DNA of 52,176 nucleotides from Sphingomonadaceae bacterium (GTDB lineage: Bacteria; Pseudomonadota; Alphaproteobacteria; Sphingomonadales; Sphingomonadaceae), in the NCBI GenBank assembly GCA_947453945.1, contig CANGJB010000021.1, positions 1 to 52,176 of the forward strand, written 5' to 3'. This document shows positions 1-7,283 of this stretch, in pieces (positions within the stretch are counted from its first letter, which is position 1; each line of letters begins with the position of its first letter). Both the position numbers and the translations under genes were made by a program. The notes under the pieces were generated by a model. It was not told where the DNA came from and did not search any database. It saw only the letters and a program-made list of their open reading frames with translations.

Positions 1-286
1 CCATTTCTGGAGTGAGCTTTATAGGTGTCCGAGCAACCAGCCGTTGCCCATGCTCCTCCGGCACAATCGAAACGACAATCCTGTTGTATGTTTGGAAGGT
101 CCGATGGACCTTCCCCTCGATCGGGAAAAACCTTGGAAAAGCATGGTCCCAGTTCTGGCTTACGCACTGTGCCAGAAAGGATTCTGTATCGGTAGAATGG
201 ATTTGGAAGCCGATAGGATCGTCGCGAACTTCCCAACAGCCGGTCAATAACGTCGCCAATAAGGCGACCATCGTGATTCGGTTCAT
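1..286 (-). CDS. Small lipoprotein, partial (C-terminus beyond window)
   Basis: The minus strand is open from an ATG at 286 to the window edge (95 codons, no stop), so the gene continues past base 1. The first 17 residues read MNRITMVALLATLLTGC: a short hydrophobic signal ending in the lipobox LTGC. This predicts a lipoprotein acylated on Cys17 and held in the envelope. The rest (WEVRDDPIGFQ..., then NWDHAFPRFF and HRTFQTYNRIVVSI) matches no family I recognise. Codons are clearly more AT-rich than in the surrounding genes, which may mean later acquisition. There is no good Shine-Dalgarno; the start was chosen from the signal peptide. The opposite-strand frames here are shadows. The lipoprotein call is firm, the function unknown. 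Confidence 0.6.
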   Translation of the reverse strand, partial: MNRITMVALLATLLTGCWEVRDDPIGFQIHSTDTESFLAQCVSQNWDHAFPRFFPIEGKVHRTFQTYNRIVVSIVPEEHGQRLVARTPIKLTPEM

Positions 287-357
287 GCGGTGAAAATAGC
301 GACTCAATAAGCGTCTGCAACTGGGCGTAACCCGTCGTCGGAACTGATCCACGCGGC

Positions 358-804
358 CTAGCGGTTCTCGCGCCACCAGCGAAAGGTAAACACCGCCGCG
401 CTCGGCCCCTCGCGCCCCATCTCGGCCAGCTTGTCCAGCGCCTCGGCCACGCTCGGGATATGACCTTCGGGCACCTCCCACAACGCCAGCGAGGGCTCCA
501 TCGGCGCAAACCACTCGCCCCGCCGCGCCAGCACCGCGCGGTGATCGGCCTGCCGATAGGCGAAAGCTTCCAGCGAGGGCACATCGCGCCAAACCGAAAG
601 GTTGACGATGAAATCGGCGTCTCCTGCCACCGCCTCGATCGCGGTGGCATCGTTGGCATCGCCTTCACCCACCAGCCGCCAGATGAACCCATCCGCCACA
701 TCGGCCTGCGCGTTCACATGATCGAGCGCGTCCATGAACGCCTGGTTGGCAGGGTCCACCTTGGCGCGTCGAAAACGCGCGACATTGATTTGGGCGATGG
801 GCAT
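358..804 (-). CDS. DUF3291 domain-containing protein
   Basis: This 148-residue protein fits the DUF3291 family along its whole length: an N-terminal MPIAQINVARFR strand, a central block INLSVW-like (FIVNLSVWRDVPSLEAFAY), then RRGEWF and a C-terminal ALWEVPEGHIPSVAEAL segment. The family has a ferredoxin-like alpha/beta-barrel fold related to small monooxygenase-like proteins, but no established reaction. There is no signal peptide, so it should be cytosolic. It begins only 4 bp after the glmU stop codon and is probably translated from the same mRNA. A role in cell-wall precursor synthesis is not implied by that alone. Confidence 0.85.
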   Translation of the reverse strand: MPIAQINVARFRRAKVDPANQAFMDALDHVNAQADVADGFIWRLVGEGDANDATAIEAVAGDADFIVNLSVWRDVPSLEAFAYRQADHRAVLARRGEWFAPMEPSLALWEVPEGHIPSVAEALDKLAEMGREGPSAAVFTFRWWRENR

Positions 805-808
805 GGCG

Positions 809-2170
809 CTACTTCCGCTCTGCCTTCTTGCGCTTCATCGCATCGTGGAAGCGGTCGGCCCAGCCGGGCTTGACCAGCTGCTCCGCGCGCACCAGCCGCA
901 GCTCGCCATCCGCCACATCGCGGCTGACGGCGCTGCCCGCCGCGACAATGGCATCCGCACCGATCTTCACCGGCGCGATCAGCGCGGAGTTGGAGCCGAT
1001 GAACGCCCGCTCGCCGATCACCGTGCGATACTTGAAATAGCCATCATAGTTGCAGGTGATCGTGCCCGCGCCGATGTTCGCGCCCGCGCCCACGTCGGCA
1101 TCGCCCAGATAGGTGAGGTGGTTGGCCTTGGCGCCCGCGTGCAGCACTGCGTTCTTCACCTCGACGAAATTGCCGACGCGCGCCTTCTCCTCCAGCACCG
1201 CGCCGGGCCGCAGCCGCGCAAAGGGGCCCACCGATGTGCCGCTGGCCAGCCGCGCGCCCTCGATATGGCAGAAAGCGTGAATCACCACGTTGTCCGCCAC
1301 GGTCACGCCCGGGCCGAACACCACGTTCTGCTCCACGGTCACATCGCGGCCAAGCTGCGTGTCCCACGCGAACCAAACCGTCTCGGGCGCAACAAGGCTT
1401 GCGCCATCGGCCATAGCCTGAAGGCGGCGCTTCTTCTGCCAGCGGCCTTCCGCTTCGGCGAGTTCGGCGCGGCTGTTGATCCCCGCCACTTCATCGGGAT
1501 CGTCTGTCACCACCACCGCGCAGACCCGCCCATCGCCGTTCGCCACGTTGACGATATCGGTGAGGTAGTATTCGCCCTGCGCATTGTCGTTCCCCACGCG
1601 CGCGAGGAGCTTGAACAGCTCGTCGCCGCGCACCGCCATCAGGCCGGAGTTGCACAAGCGGCAGGCGCGCTCCGCCTCGGTCGCATCCTTGTGCTCGACC
1701 ATCTTCTGCACGGCGCCGCCTTGCGCGATCACGCGGCCATATTGCAGCGCATCCTCCGGTTCGAACGCCAGCACGACCACCGCCGGCTTGTCCGGCCCAT
1801 GCAGCCGCTCCAGCATCGCGCGCATGGTCTCGGTGCGCACGAAAGGCACATCGCCATAAAGGATCAGCACATCGCCCGCAAAGCCCGCCAGCGCCCCTTC
1901 CGCCTGTTGCACCGCGTGGCCGGTGCCCAGCTGCGGGTCTTGCACGGCCAGCTCCGCGCTTGTCCCCAGCGCCGCCGCCAGCTGCTCGCGCCCCGCGCCC
2001 ACCACGACCACCTTGCGCTGCGGCTCCAGCGCATCGGCGCTGGCCAGCAGATGCATCAGCATGGGCCGCCCGGCGATGGGATGCAGCACCTTGTGGAGGT
2101 CACTTTTCATGCGGGTGCCCTTGCCAGCGGCGAGGACAACCAGTGCGAGCGGGGAAGCCGTGTCAGTCAT
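809..2170 (-). CDS. glmU: Bifunctional GlmU: GlcN-1-P acetyltransferase / UDP-GlcNAc pyrophosphorylase
   Basis: GlmU makes UDP-N-acetylglucosamine, the precursor of peptidoglycan and lipid A, in two steps: acetylation of glucosamine-1-phosphate, then uridylyl transfer from UTP. The 453-residue protein has the usual length. The N-terminal Rossmann-type domain begins VVLAAGKGTRMKS, the nucleotide-binding loop of the uridyltransferase half, followed by LYGDVPF and the GTGHAVQ segment. The C-terminal half shows left-handed beta-helix hexapeptides (VTVEQNVVFGPGVTVADN, ANIGAGTITCNYDG) with acetyltransferase residues in VKNAVLHAGAKANHLTYLGD. A Shine-Dalgarno AAGGAA precedes the ATG. It is divergent from the HAD phosphatase, the two starts being 59 bp apart. 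Confidence 0.97.
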   Translation of the reverse strand: MTDTASPLALVVLAAGKGTRMKSDLHKVLHPIAGRPMLMHLLASADALEPQRKVVVVGAGREQLAAALGTSAELAVQDPQLGTGHAVQQAEGALAGFAGDVLILYGDVPFVRTETMRAMLERLHGPDKPAVVVLAFEPEDALQYGRVIAQGGAVQKMVEHKDATEAERACRLCNSGLMAVRGDELFKLLARVGNDNAQGEYYLTDIVNVANGDGRVCAVVVTDDPDEVAGINSRAELAEAEGRWQKKRRLQAMADGASLVAPETVWFAWDTQLGRDVTVEQNVVFGPGVTVADNVVIHAFCHIEGARLASGTSVGPFARLRPGAVLEEKARVGNFVEVKNAVLHAGAKANHLTYLGDADVGAGANIGAGTITCNYDGYFKYRTVIGERAFIGSNSALIAPVKIGADAIVAAGSAVSRDVADGELRLVRAEQLVKPGWADRFHDAMKRKKAERK

Positions 2171-2229
2171 GCGCGTTCCTTGCCAGCATTTGCTTGCAGT
2201 TTCCAGAATGGCTCGCCACGGAATGCCCC

Positions 2230-2904
2230 ATGACGGACTTTCCCTTCCAGATCGTCGGCTTCGACCTTGATGGCACGCTGCTCGATACCGCGCAGGACCT
2301 TGGCCACGCGCTCAACCACGCGCTGGCGCATATCAGCCGCCCGCTCGTGCCGGTGGAGGAAGCGCGTCGGTTCATTGGCGGCGGCACCGGGCAGATGCTG
2401 CGCGCTGCCCTCGCCGAAAGCGGCGGCTATGAAGGCATCGATGTGCCCGCGCTGCAGGACGTTCTGGTGGGCTTCTATGCGGCAAACATCGCCCGCCACA
2501 CCGCGCTGTTTCCCGGCGGGCCGGAGATGCTGGAAGCGCTGGCCGCGCGCGGCGTCCACCTCGCCGTGGCCACCAACAAGCGCGAAGATCTGGCCCGCCG
2601 CCTGTTCGATGAACTCGGCCTCACGCCCCGCTTCGCCACGATCATCGGCGGCGATACGCTCGGCCCGGGCCGCGCCAAGCCCGCGCCCGACATGCTCAAC
2701 GAAATGGTGGCGCGCTGCGGCGGCGGAATGGCTGCGTTCGTTGGCGATACCACGTTCGATGTCGGCGCTGCCCGCGCGGCTGCCATGCCGGTGGTCGCCG
2801 TGCGCTTCGGCTTCTGCGATCTGCCGCCAGACGAACTCGGTGCCGATGCGGTGATCGGCCACTTCGACGAACTGGTGCCCGCGCTGGAGGCTCTCGCGCG
2901 ATAG
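2230..2904 (+). CDS. gph: HAD-family hydrolase, phosphoglycolate phosphatase-like
   Basis: A 224-residue HAD hydrolase of the Gph/PGP branch. Motif I is FDLDGTLLDT near the N-terminus (nucleophile Asp plus acid/base Asp). A helical cap domain follows (LNHALAHISRPLVPVEEARRF), then motif II in VATNKR, a motif III lysine in GPGRAKPAPDML and motif IV in FVGDTTFDVGAAR. Gph removes 2-phosphoglycolate, a by-product of DNA 3'-end repair and Rubisco oxygenation; related enzymes act on other phosphoesters, so the substrate is inferred. The reading frame is open far upstream, but the ATG at 2230 places MTDFPFQIVGFDLDGT at the normal distance from motif I, and the upstream part lies over glmU on the other strand. 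Confidence 0.88.
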   Translation: MTDFPFQIVGFDLDGTLLDTAQDLGHALNHALAHISRPLVPVEEARRFIGGGTGQMLRAALAESGGYEGIDVPALQDVLVGFYAANIARHTALFPGGPEMLEALAARGVHLAVATNKREDLARRLFDELGLTPRFATIIGGDTLGPGRAKPAPDMLNEMVARCGGGMAAFVGDTTFDVGAARAAAMPVVAVRFGFCDLPPDELGADAVIGHFDELVPALEALAR

Positions 2905-3013
2905 AATAACGAGGCCTCGCTGCAGATAATCTGCGCCCGGCATGTGCCTTGCCATCCGTGCGGCGCAGCGCCACTCTTGGCGCCAAGCAGAACTACCCCA
3001 AGGAGATGATCCG

Positions 3014-3859
3014 ATGTCTGAAGACTACGTGCCCCCCAAGGTCTGGACCTGGGACAGATCCAATGGCGGCGCCTTTGCAGCCGTCAACCGCCCCACCGCA
3101 GGCGCGCAGCGCGAAGTGGAGCTGCCGGTGGGCGAGCATCCCTTCCAGCTCTATTCGCTCGGCACGCCCAATGGCCAGAAGGTCACGATCATGCTCGAAG
3201 AGCTGCTCGAGCTTGGCATCACGGCTGCGGAATACGATGCGTGGCTGATCAAGATCTTCGAAGGCGATCAGTTCGGCAGCGGCTTTGTCGATGTGAACCC
3301 CAACTCGAAGATCCCCGCGATGGTGGATCGCAGCGGGCCCGAGCCGTTCCGCATCTTCGAATCGGGCGCGATGCTGGTGCATCTGGCTGAAAAGTTCGGC
3401 CACTTCCTCCCCGCGTCCGGCCCCGCCCGCGCCGAAGTGCTTTCGTGGCTGTTCTGGCAGGTCGGCTCCGCGCCGTTCATGGGCGGCGGCTTCGGCCACT
3501 TCTATCACTACGCGCCGTTCAAGATCGAATATGCGATCGATCGCTATTCGATGGAGACCAAGCGCCTGTTCGATGTGGCCAACAACCGCCTCAAGGAAAC
3601 CCGCTTCCTTGGCGGCGATGACTATTCGATCGCCGACATGTCGGCCTACCCGTGGCTCGGCAACATCTATCGCGGCGAGGCTTATGGCGAGGCGGCAACC
3701 TTCCTTTCGATGCACGAATACGAAGCCGTCGGCCGCTGGGTCGCTGAAATCGACGCGCGCCCCGGCGTGAAGCGCGGACGCCTCGTCAACACCAACAAGG
3801 GCATTCTCGAACGCCACAGCGCGGCCGATTTCGCCGCCCTGCCAGAAGGCGTTCTCTGA
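3014..3859 (+). CDS. yghU: Glutathione S-transferase family disulfide-bond oxidoreductase (YghU-type)
   Basis: The 281-residue protein follows the YghU/Nu-class GST pattern: an N-terminal extension (VPPKVWTWDRSNGG), a thioredoxin-like domain starting HPFQLYSLGTPNGQKVTIML with glutathione-binding NPNSKIPAMVD and ESGAMLVHLAEKFG, then an all-alpha domain with WLFWQVGSAPFMGGGFGHF and DYSIADMSAYPW. YghU has high disulfide-bond reductase activity with two bound glutathiones and little classical transferase activity. The ATG at 3014 is supported by AAGGAGAT just upstream; the 24 in-frame upstream codons are probably not translated. The gene stands alone and ends in a strong terminator. It is probably cytosolic. 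Confidence 0.92.
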   Translation: MSEDYVPPKVWTWDRSNGGAFAAVNRPTAGAQREVELPVGEHPFQLYSLGTPNGQKVTIMLEELLELGITAAEYDAWLIKIFEGDQFGSGFVDVNPNSKIPAMVDRSGPEPFRIFESGAMLVHLAEKFGHFLPASGPARAEVLSWLFWQVGSAPFMGGGFGHFYHYAPFKIEYAIDRYSMETKRLFDVANNRLKETRFLGGDDYSIADMSAYPWLGNIYRGEAYGEAATFLSMHEYEAVGRWVAEIDARPGVKRGRLVNTNKGILERHSAADFAALPEGVL

Positions 3860-3866
3860 ACGAACT

Positions 3867-3902
3867 GCGGATGGGGCAATTCCTGCCCCATCCGCCCCTT
3901 TT
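3867..3902 (+). terminator. Rho-independent terminator after the yghU-like gene
   Basis: A perfect 12-bp stem (GCGGATGGGGCA paired with TGCCCCATCCGC) closes a 5-nt loop, and is followed by CCCTTTT. It begins 8 bp after the GST stop codon and separates that gene from tRNA-Gln. Confidence 0.85.
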
Positions 3903-3939
3903 CATTCGCAAGTGCGCCGCTATAAGCGCGCCTTCCCGC

Positions 3940-4014
3940 TGGGGCGTCGCCAAGTGGTAAGGCACCGGTTTTTGGTACCGGCATTCGGAGGTTCGAATCC
4001 TCCCGCCCCAGCCA
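3940..4014 (+). tRNA. tRNA-Gln (anticodon TTG)
   Basis: A complete 75-nt cloverleaf with encoded CCA. The acceptor stem is TGGGGCG/CGCCCCA with discriminator G. The anticodon stem CCGGT/ACCGG holds the loop TTTTGGT, giving anticodon TTG, which reads CAA/CAG glutamine codons. The T-arm contains GGTTCGAATCC. No synthetase gene for glutamine is seen here, but gatCAB, which makes Gln-tRNA(Gln) from Glu-tRNA(Gln), is encoded at 47.8-51.1 kb. Confidence 0.97.
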
Positions 4015-4097
4015 GCTAACACTGGCCTGCTCTTCTTCCCTCAGGGGAATGACACGAAGGCTTGCGAGCGGCGCCTGCCGCGCTAGCGTGGCCGGCG

Positions 4098-5264
4098 ATG
4101 AACAAGCTGCACCTCAACCCGATCTACGCCGACATGCCCGTCACCGTGTTTGAGCACATGTCGGGCCTTGCCCGCAGCCTCGGCGCGATCAATCTGGGGC
4201 AGGGTTTTCCCGATAGCCCGCCGCCAGCCGCGCTCACCGTCGCCGCAATACGCGCAATGGAAACGCGCTCGCAGCAGTATCCGCCCAGCATGGGCCTGCC
4301 CGAACTGCGCGATGCCGTGGCCGCGTTCTACGGCCGGACCCAGGGCCTGGCCCTCACCCGCGATGCAGTCGTCGTCACCTCGGGCGCGACAGAGGCGGTG
4401 GCCGCAGCGATCCTCGCCGTGGTCGGCGCGAACGACGAAGTCCTGCTCTTTTCGCCCGCCTACGATGCCTATGCGCCGCTGGTGCGCCGTGCGGGCGGTG
4501 TTCCGGTTTTCGTGCCGCTTGGCCCGCCGCACTGGTCATACGACGAGGTGGCGATTCGCGCGGCGATCACCCCGCGCACCCGCGCGCTGATCCTCAACGA
4601 TCCGCTCAATCCCACCGGGTCGGTCGCGAGCGCGGACGAACTGGCGATGCTCGCCCGCGTGGCCTGCGAGCACGATCTGGTCGCCATTTGCGATGAAGTC
4701 TGGGAGGCCGTGCGCTTCGATGGCCGTACGCATCGCTCGCTGCTGGCAGAGCCCGGCATGGGAGAGCGCACGATCAAGATCGGCTCCGCGGGCAAGATCT
4801 TCGGCGCCACGGGCTGGAAAGTCGGCTGGATGGTGGCAGATGCCGCGCTCGCCGGTGTGCTAGCCAAGGCGCACCAGTTCCTCACTTTCACCACGCCGCC
4901 GATGCTGCAGTGGGCCGCTGCCGAGGGCCTCGCCGATCCGGGGATCACCGCCGCGCTCCACGCCGATTGGTCAGCCTCGCGGTGCGTGCTGGTCGATGGC
5001 CTCGCGCAAGCCGGCTTCACCGTGCTTGAAAGCGCGGCCACATGGTTTGCCTGCATTGATCTTGCCGCCAGCGACATCACGCTGGATGACACAGCCTTCA
5101 GCGAACGCGCGGTGCGCGAGGCGGGTGTCGCCTCGATCCCACTCTCGGCCCTGTGGGAAGGAGAAGGCGGCCCCACCACCATCGTGCGGCTGTGCCACTG
5201 CAAGCCGCCTGCCATGCTCGAAGATGCCGTCGCGCGCCTCAGCCAGTGGCGCGCCGGGCTCTGA
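4098..5264 (+). CDS. PLP-dependent class I/II aminotransferase
   Basis: A 388-residue fold-type I aminotransferase. The N-terminal INLGQGFPDSPPP, a VVTSGATEAVAAA cofactor-phosphate region, the LNDPLNPTGSV turn, CDEVWE (Asp/pyridine contact) and SAGKIFGATGWKVGW with the Schiff-base lysine at about Lys233 are all present. The sequence resembles the methionine/kynurenine aminotransferase branch (YbdL-like); the exact amino donor cannot be read from sequence. The ATG at 4098 starts MNKLHLNPIYADMPVTVFE, the usual N-terminus for this group; an in-frame TTG 12 codons earlier is less likely. It is followed by a terminator hairpin shared with the convergent aceA operon. Confidence 0.9.
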   Translation: MNKLHLNPIYADMPVTVFEHMSGLARSLGAINLGQGFPDSPPPAALTVAAIRAMETRSQQYPPSMGLPELRDAVAAFYGRTQGLALTRDAVVVTSGATEAVAAAILAVVGANDEVLLFSPAYDAYAPLVRRAGGVPVFVPLGPPHWSYDEVAIRAAITPRTRALILNDPLNPTGSVASADELAMLARVACEHDLVAICDEVWEAVRFDGRTHRSLLAEPGMGERTIKIGSAGKIFGATGWKVGWMVADAALAGVLAKAHQFLTFTTPPMLQWAAAEGLADPGITAALHADWSASRCVLVDGLAQAGFTVLESAATWFACIDLAASDITLDDTAFSERAVREAGVASIPLSALWEGEGGPTTIVRLCHCKPPAMLEDAVARLSQWRAGL

Positions 5265-5267
5265 CGC

Positions 5268-5304
5268 AAAAAGGCCCGCCGCGCGACGGATCGCACGGCG
5301 GGCC
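5268..5304 (-). terminator. Intrinsic terminator of the aceA operon (convergent region)
   Basis: A 9-bp perfect inverted repeat, GGCCCGCCG and CGGCGGGCC, at 5273-5304. On the minus strand the stem is followed by TTTTT, so it reads as a factor-independent terminator for aceA and its small downstream gene. On the plus strand the run after the stem is poor in T. Confidence 0.75.
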
Positions 5305-5348
5305 AGCTTTCCTCCCCAGGAAAGTGTCGTCAGGTGCGCTGCGCGGCC

Positions 5349-5507
5349 TTAGCGGCCCATCGCACTCCCAAGTCGGTGATAAAGGTGTGAGAACTTCACC
5401 GATTCCGGCTGGTCCTCGATCACCTTGAGGTAGTGCAGCACTGCCTCGCGGATCAGCTTGAAGTCTTCGGTGGAAAGGACCGCACGGGCCCGGGTCGGTT
5501 CAGCCAT
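5349..5507 (-). CDS. Small hypothetical protein downstream of aceA (52 aa)
   Basis: A short intact frame with ATG at 5507 and TAA at 5349 encodes a 52-residue protein that begins MAEPTRARAVLSTEDFKLIR and ends HLYHRLGSAMGR. It has a good Shine-Dalgarno (GAGGAG, 9 nt before the ATG), codon use like aceA, a start 23 bp after the aceA stop, and the operon terminator lies just beyond it. The middle looks like an amphipathic helix (EDFKLIREAVLHYLKVIED). It has no signal peptide, membrane segment or domain I recognise. Its position suggests co-expression with isocitrate lyase; any regulatory or accessory role is inference. Confidence 0.75.
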   Translation of the reverse strand: MAEPTRARAVLSTEDFKLIREAVLHYLKVIEDQPESVKFSHLYHRLGSAMGR

Positions 5508-5530
5508 TGTCCTTGCTCCTCAAAATCTGG

Positions 5531-7126
5531 TTATGCAGCAAACTGGTTCATGGTGTTGTGCGCGCCGCCCGCCTTCAGGGCCGCCTCGCCAGCGAAGTAT
5601 TCCTTGTGATCATCGCCAAGGTCGGAACCGGCCATGTTCTGGTGCTTCACGCAGGCAATGCCCTGGCGGATTTCCTCGCGCTGGACGTTCTTGACGTAGC
5701 CGAGCATGCCGGCATCACCGAAGTATTCGCGGGCCAGATTGTCGGTGCTGAGCGCCGCGGTGTGATAAGTCGGCAGGGTGATGAGGTGGTGGAAGATCCC
5801 CGCTTCCCGCGCCGAATCGCGCTGGAAGGTGCGGATGCGCTCGTCGGCCTCGTCGGCCAGCGCGGTGCCGTCGTAGTCCACGCTCATCAGCCGCGCCCGG
5901 TCATAGGCGCTCACGTCCTTGCCCTCGGCGGCCCAGGCATCGAACACTTGGCAACGGAAGTTCAGCGTCCAGTTGAAGCTGGGCGAGTTGTTGTAGACCA
6001 GCTTGGCGTTGGGGATCACCTCGCGGATGCGGCGCACCATGCCGCCGATCTGGCCGATGTGGGGCTTCTCGGTCTCGATCCACAGCAGGTCCGCGCCGTT
6101 CTGCAGGCTGTTGATGCCGTCGAGCACGCAGCGGTCCTCGCCGGTGCCGGGGCGGAACTGGAACAGGTTGGAAGGCAGGCGCTTGGGGCGCATCAGCTTG
6201 CCATCGCGGCTGATCAGCACATCGCCGTGGCCGAGCGCGCCCGCATCGACTTCCTCGCAATCGAGATAGCTGTTGTACTGGTCGGCAATGTCGCCCGGCT
6301 CCTTCACGAAAGCGATCTGCTTCGTGAGGCCCGCACCAAGGCTGTCGGTGCGCGCAACGATCACGCCGTCATCAACGCCGAGTTCGAGGAAAGCGTAGCG
6401 AACCGCCCGGATCTTCGCGAGGAAGTCCTCGTGCGGCACGGTCACCTTGCCGTCCTGGTGGCCGCACTGCTTTTCGTCCGAGACCTGGTTCTCGATCTGG
6501 ATGCAGCAGGCGCCCGCTTCGATGAACTTCTTGGCGAGGAGATAGGTCGCCTCGGCATTGCCGAAGCCGGCATCGATATCGGCGATGATCGGCACCACGT
6601 GGGTCTGATATTCGTCGATCTTGTGGAGCAGGCGGTGCGTGTTGACCGCATCACCCGCAGCCTTGGCGGCATCCAGCTCGCGGAACAGCCCGCCCAGCTC
6701 GCGCGCATCAGCCTGGCGCAGGAACGTGTAGAGCTCCTCGATCAGCGCCGGAACGCTTGTCTTTTCGTGCATCGACTGATCGGGCAGCGGGCCGAACTCG
6801 CTGCGCAGCGCGGCAACCATCCAGCCCGAAAGGTAGAGGTAGCGGCCCTTGGTCGTGCCGAAGTGCTTCTTGATGGAAATCATCTTCTGCTGGCCGATGA
6901 AGCCGTGCCAGCAGCCCAGCGACTGCGTGTACTTCGCCGGGTCAGCATCATAGGCGGCCATATCGGCGCGCATGATCTTGGCGGTGTACTTCGCGATGTC
7001 GATCCCGGTCTGGAAGCGGTTCTGCAGACGCATGCGGGCCACCGAGGCAGCGTCGATCCCATCCCAGGGCTGGCCATTCGGCGCAATGGCCTTGGCGGCT
7101 TCGTTGATGGTCTGGGAGTAGGTCAT
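5531..7126 (-). CDS. aceA: Isocitrate lyase (long form)
   Basis: Isocitrate lyase splits isocitrate into glyoxylate and succinate, the first step of the glyoxylate shunt used for growth on acetate and fatty acids. The 531-residue protein is of the longer AceA type found in Pseudomonas and many alphaproteobacteria. The catalytic loop is the KQCGHQDGKV segment with Cys221. Other family blocks are WHGFIGQQKMISIKKHFGTT, PIIADIDAGFGNAEATYLL, RTDSLGA and YNNSPSFNWTLNF. The gene is followed by a 52-residue gene and a terminator, and divergent from a RamB/ScfR-type regulator with a palindrome between them. Malate synthase is not in this window. Confidence 0.97.
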   Translation of the reverse strand: MTYSQTINEAAKAIAPNGQPWDGIDAASVARMRLQNRFQTGIDIAKYTAKIMRADMAAYDADPAKYTQSLGCWHGFIGQQKMISIKKHFGTTKGRYLYLSGWMVAALRSEFGPLPDQSMHEKTSVPALIEELYTFLRQADARELGGLFRELDAAKAAGDAVNTHRLLHKIDEYQTHVVPIIADIDAGFGNAEATYLLAKKFIEAGACCIQIENQVSDEKQCGHQDGKVTVPHEDFLAKIRAVRYAFLELGVDDGVIVARTDSLGAGLTKQIAFVKEPGDIADQYNSYLDCEEVDAGALGHGDVLISRDGKLMRPKRLPSNLFQFRPGTGEDRCVLDGINSLQNGADLLWIETEKPHIGQIGGMVRRIREVIPNAKLVYNNSPSFNWTLNFRCQVFDAWAAEGKDVSAYDRARLMSVDYDGTALADEADERIRTFQRDSAREAGIFHHLITLPTYHTAALSTDNLAREYFGDAGMLGYVKNVQREEIRQGIACVKHQNMAGSDLGDDHKEYFAGEAALKAGGAHNTMNQFAA

Positions 7127-7216
7127 GGGTCTCGCTTCCTGTCTGGGGTAGGCTTGATGCCCCCCGGCTAGACCCGCGAAGGCGCCCGCGAAACCCGCAG
7201 CGCGGTCATGTTGTCA

Positions 7217-7243
7217 AACTTTACAGAATATGCTTGTAAAGTT
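7217..7243. promoter_or_regulatory. Palindromic operator between aceA and its putative regulator
   Basis: A perfect inverted repeat of 9-bp arms, AACTTTACA and TGTAAAGTT, separated by 9 bp (GAATATGCT). It is AT-rich in an otherwise GC-rich gap between two divergent starts (aceA at 7126, regulator at 7284). Its left edge touches a minus-strand TTGACA (7212-7217) that could be the -35 of aceA. RamB-type regulators of isocitrate lyase bind short direct or inverted A/T-rich motifs, so this is the likely binding site of the adjacent gene product. The symmetry is seen; the binding is inferred. Confidence 0.7.
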
Positions 7244-7283
7244 GTGCAGCCCTTACTCTGACGTCACAGGACCGGTACAAACC

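Noticed and set aside
12..293. Plus-strand 93-codon frame at the left edge
   Set aside because: The opposite strand encodes a signal peptide with lipobox from 286; the plus frame has no family or ribosome site.
5507..7171. 554-codon open frame opposite aceA (and similar frames of 300-500 codons at 734-2233, 44806-46245 and 49902-51542)
   Set aside because: They are mirror frames of recognised genes (aceA, glmU, M16 peptidase, gatA/gatC), have no family features, and arise from the GC bias at third positions.
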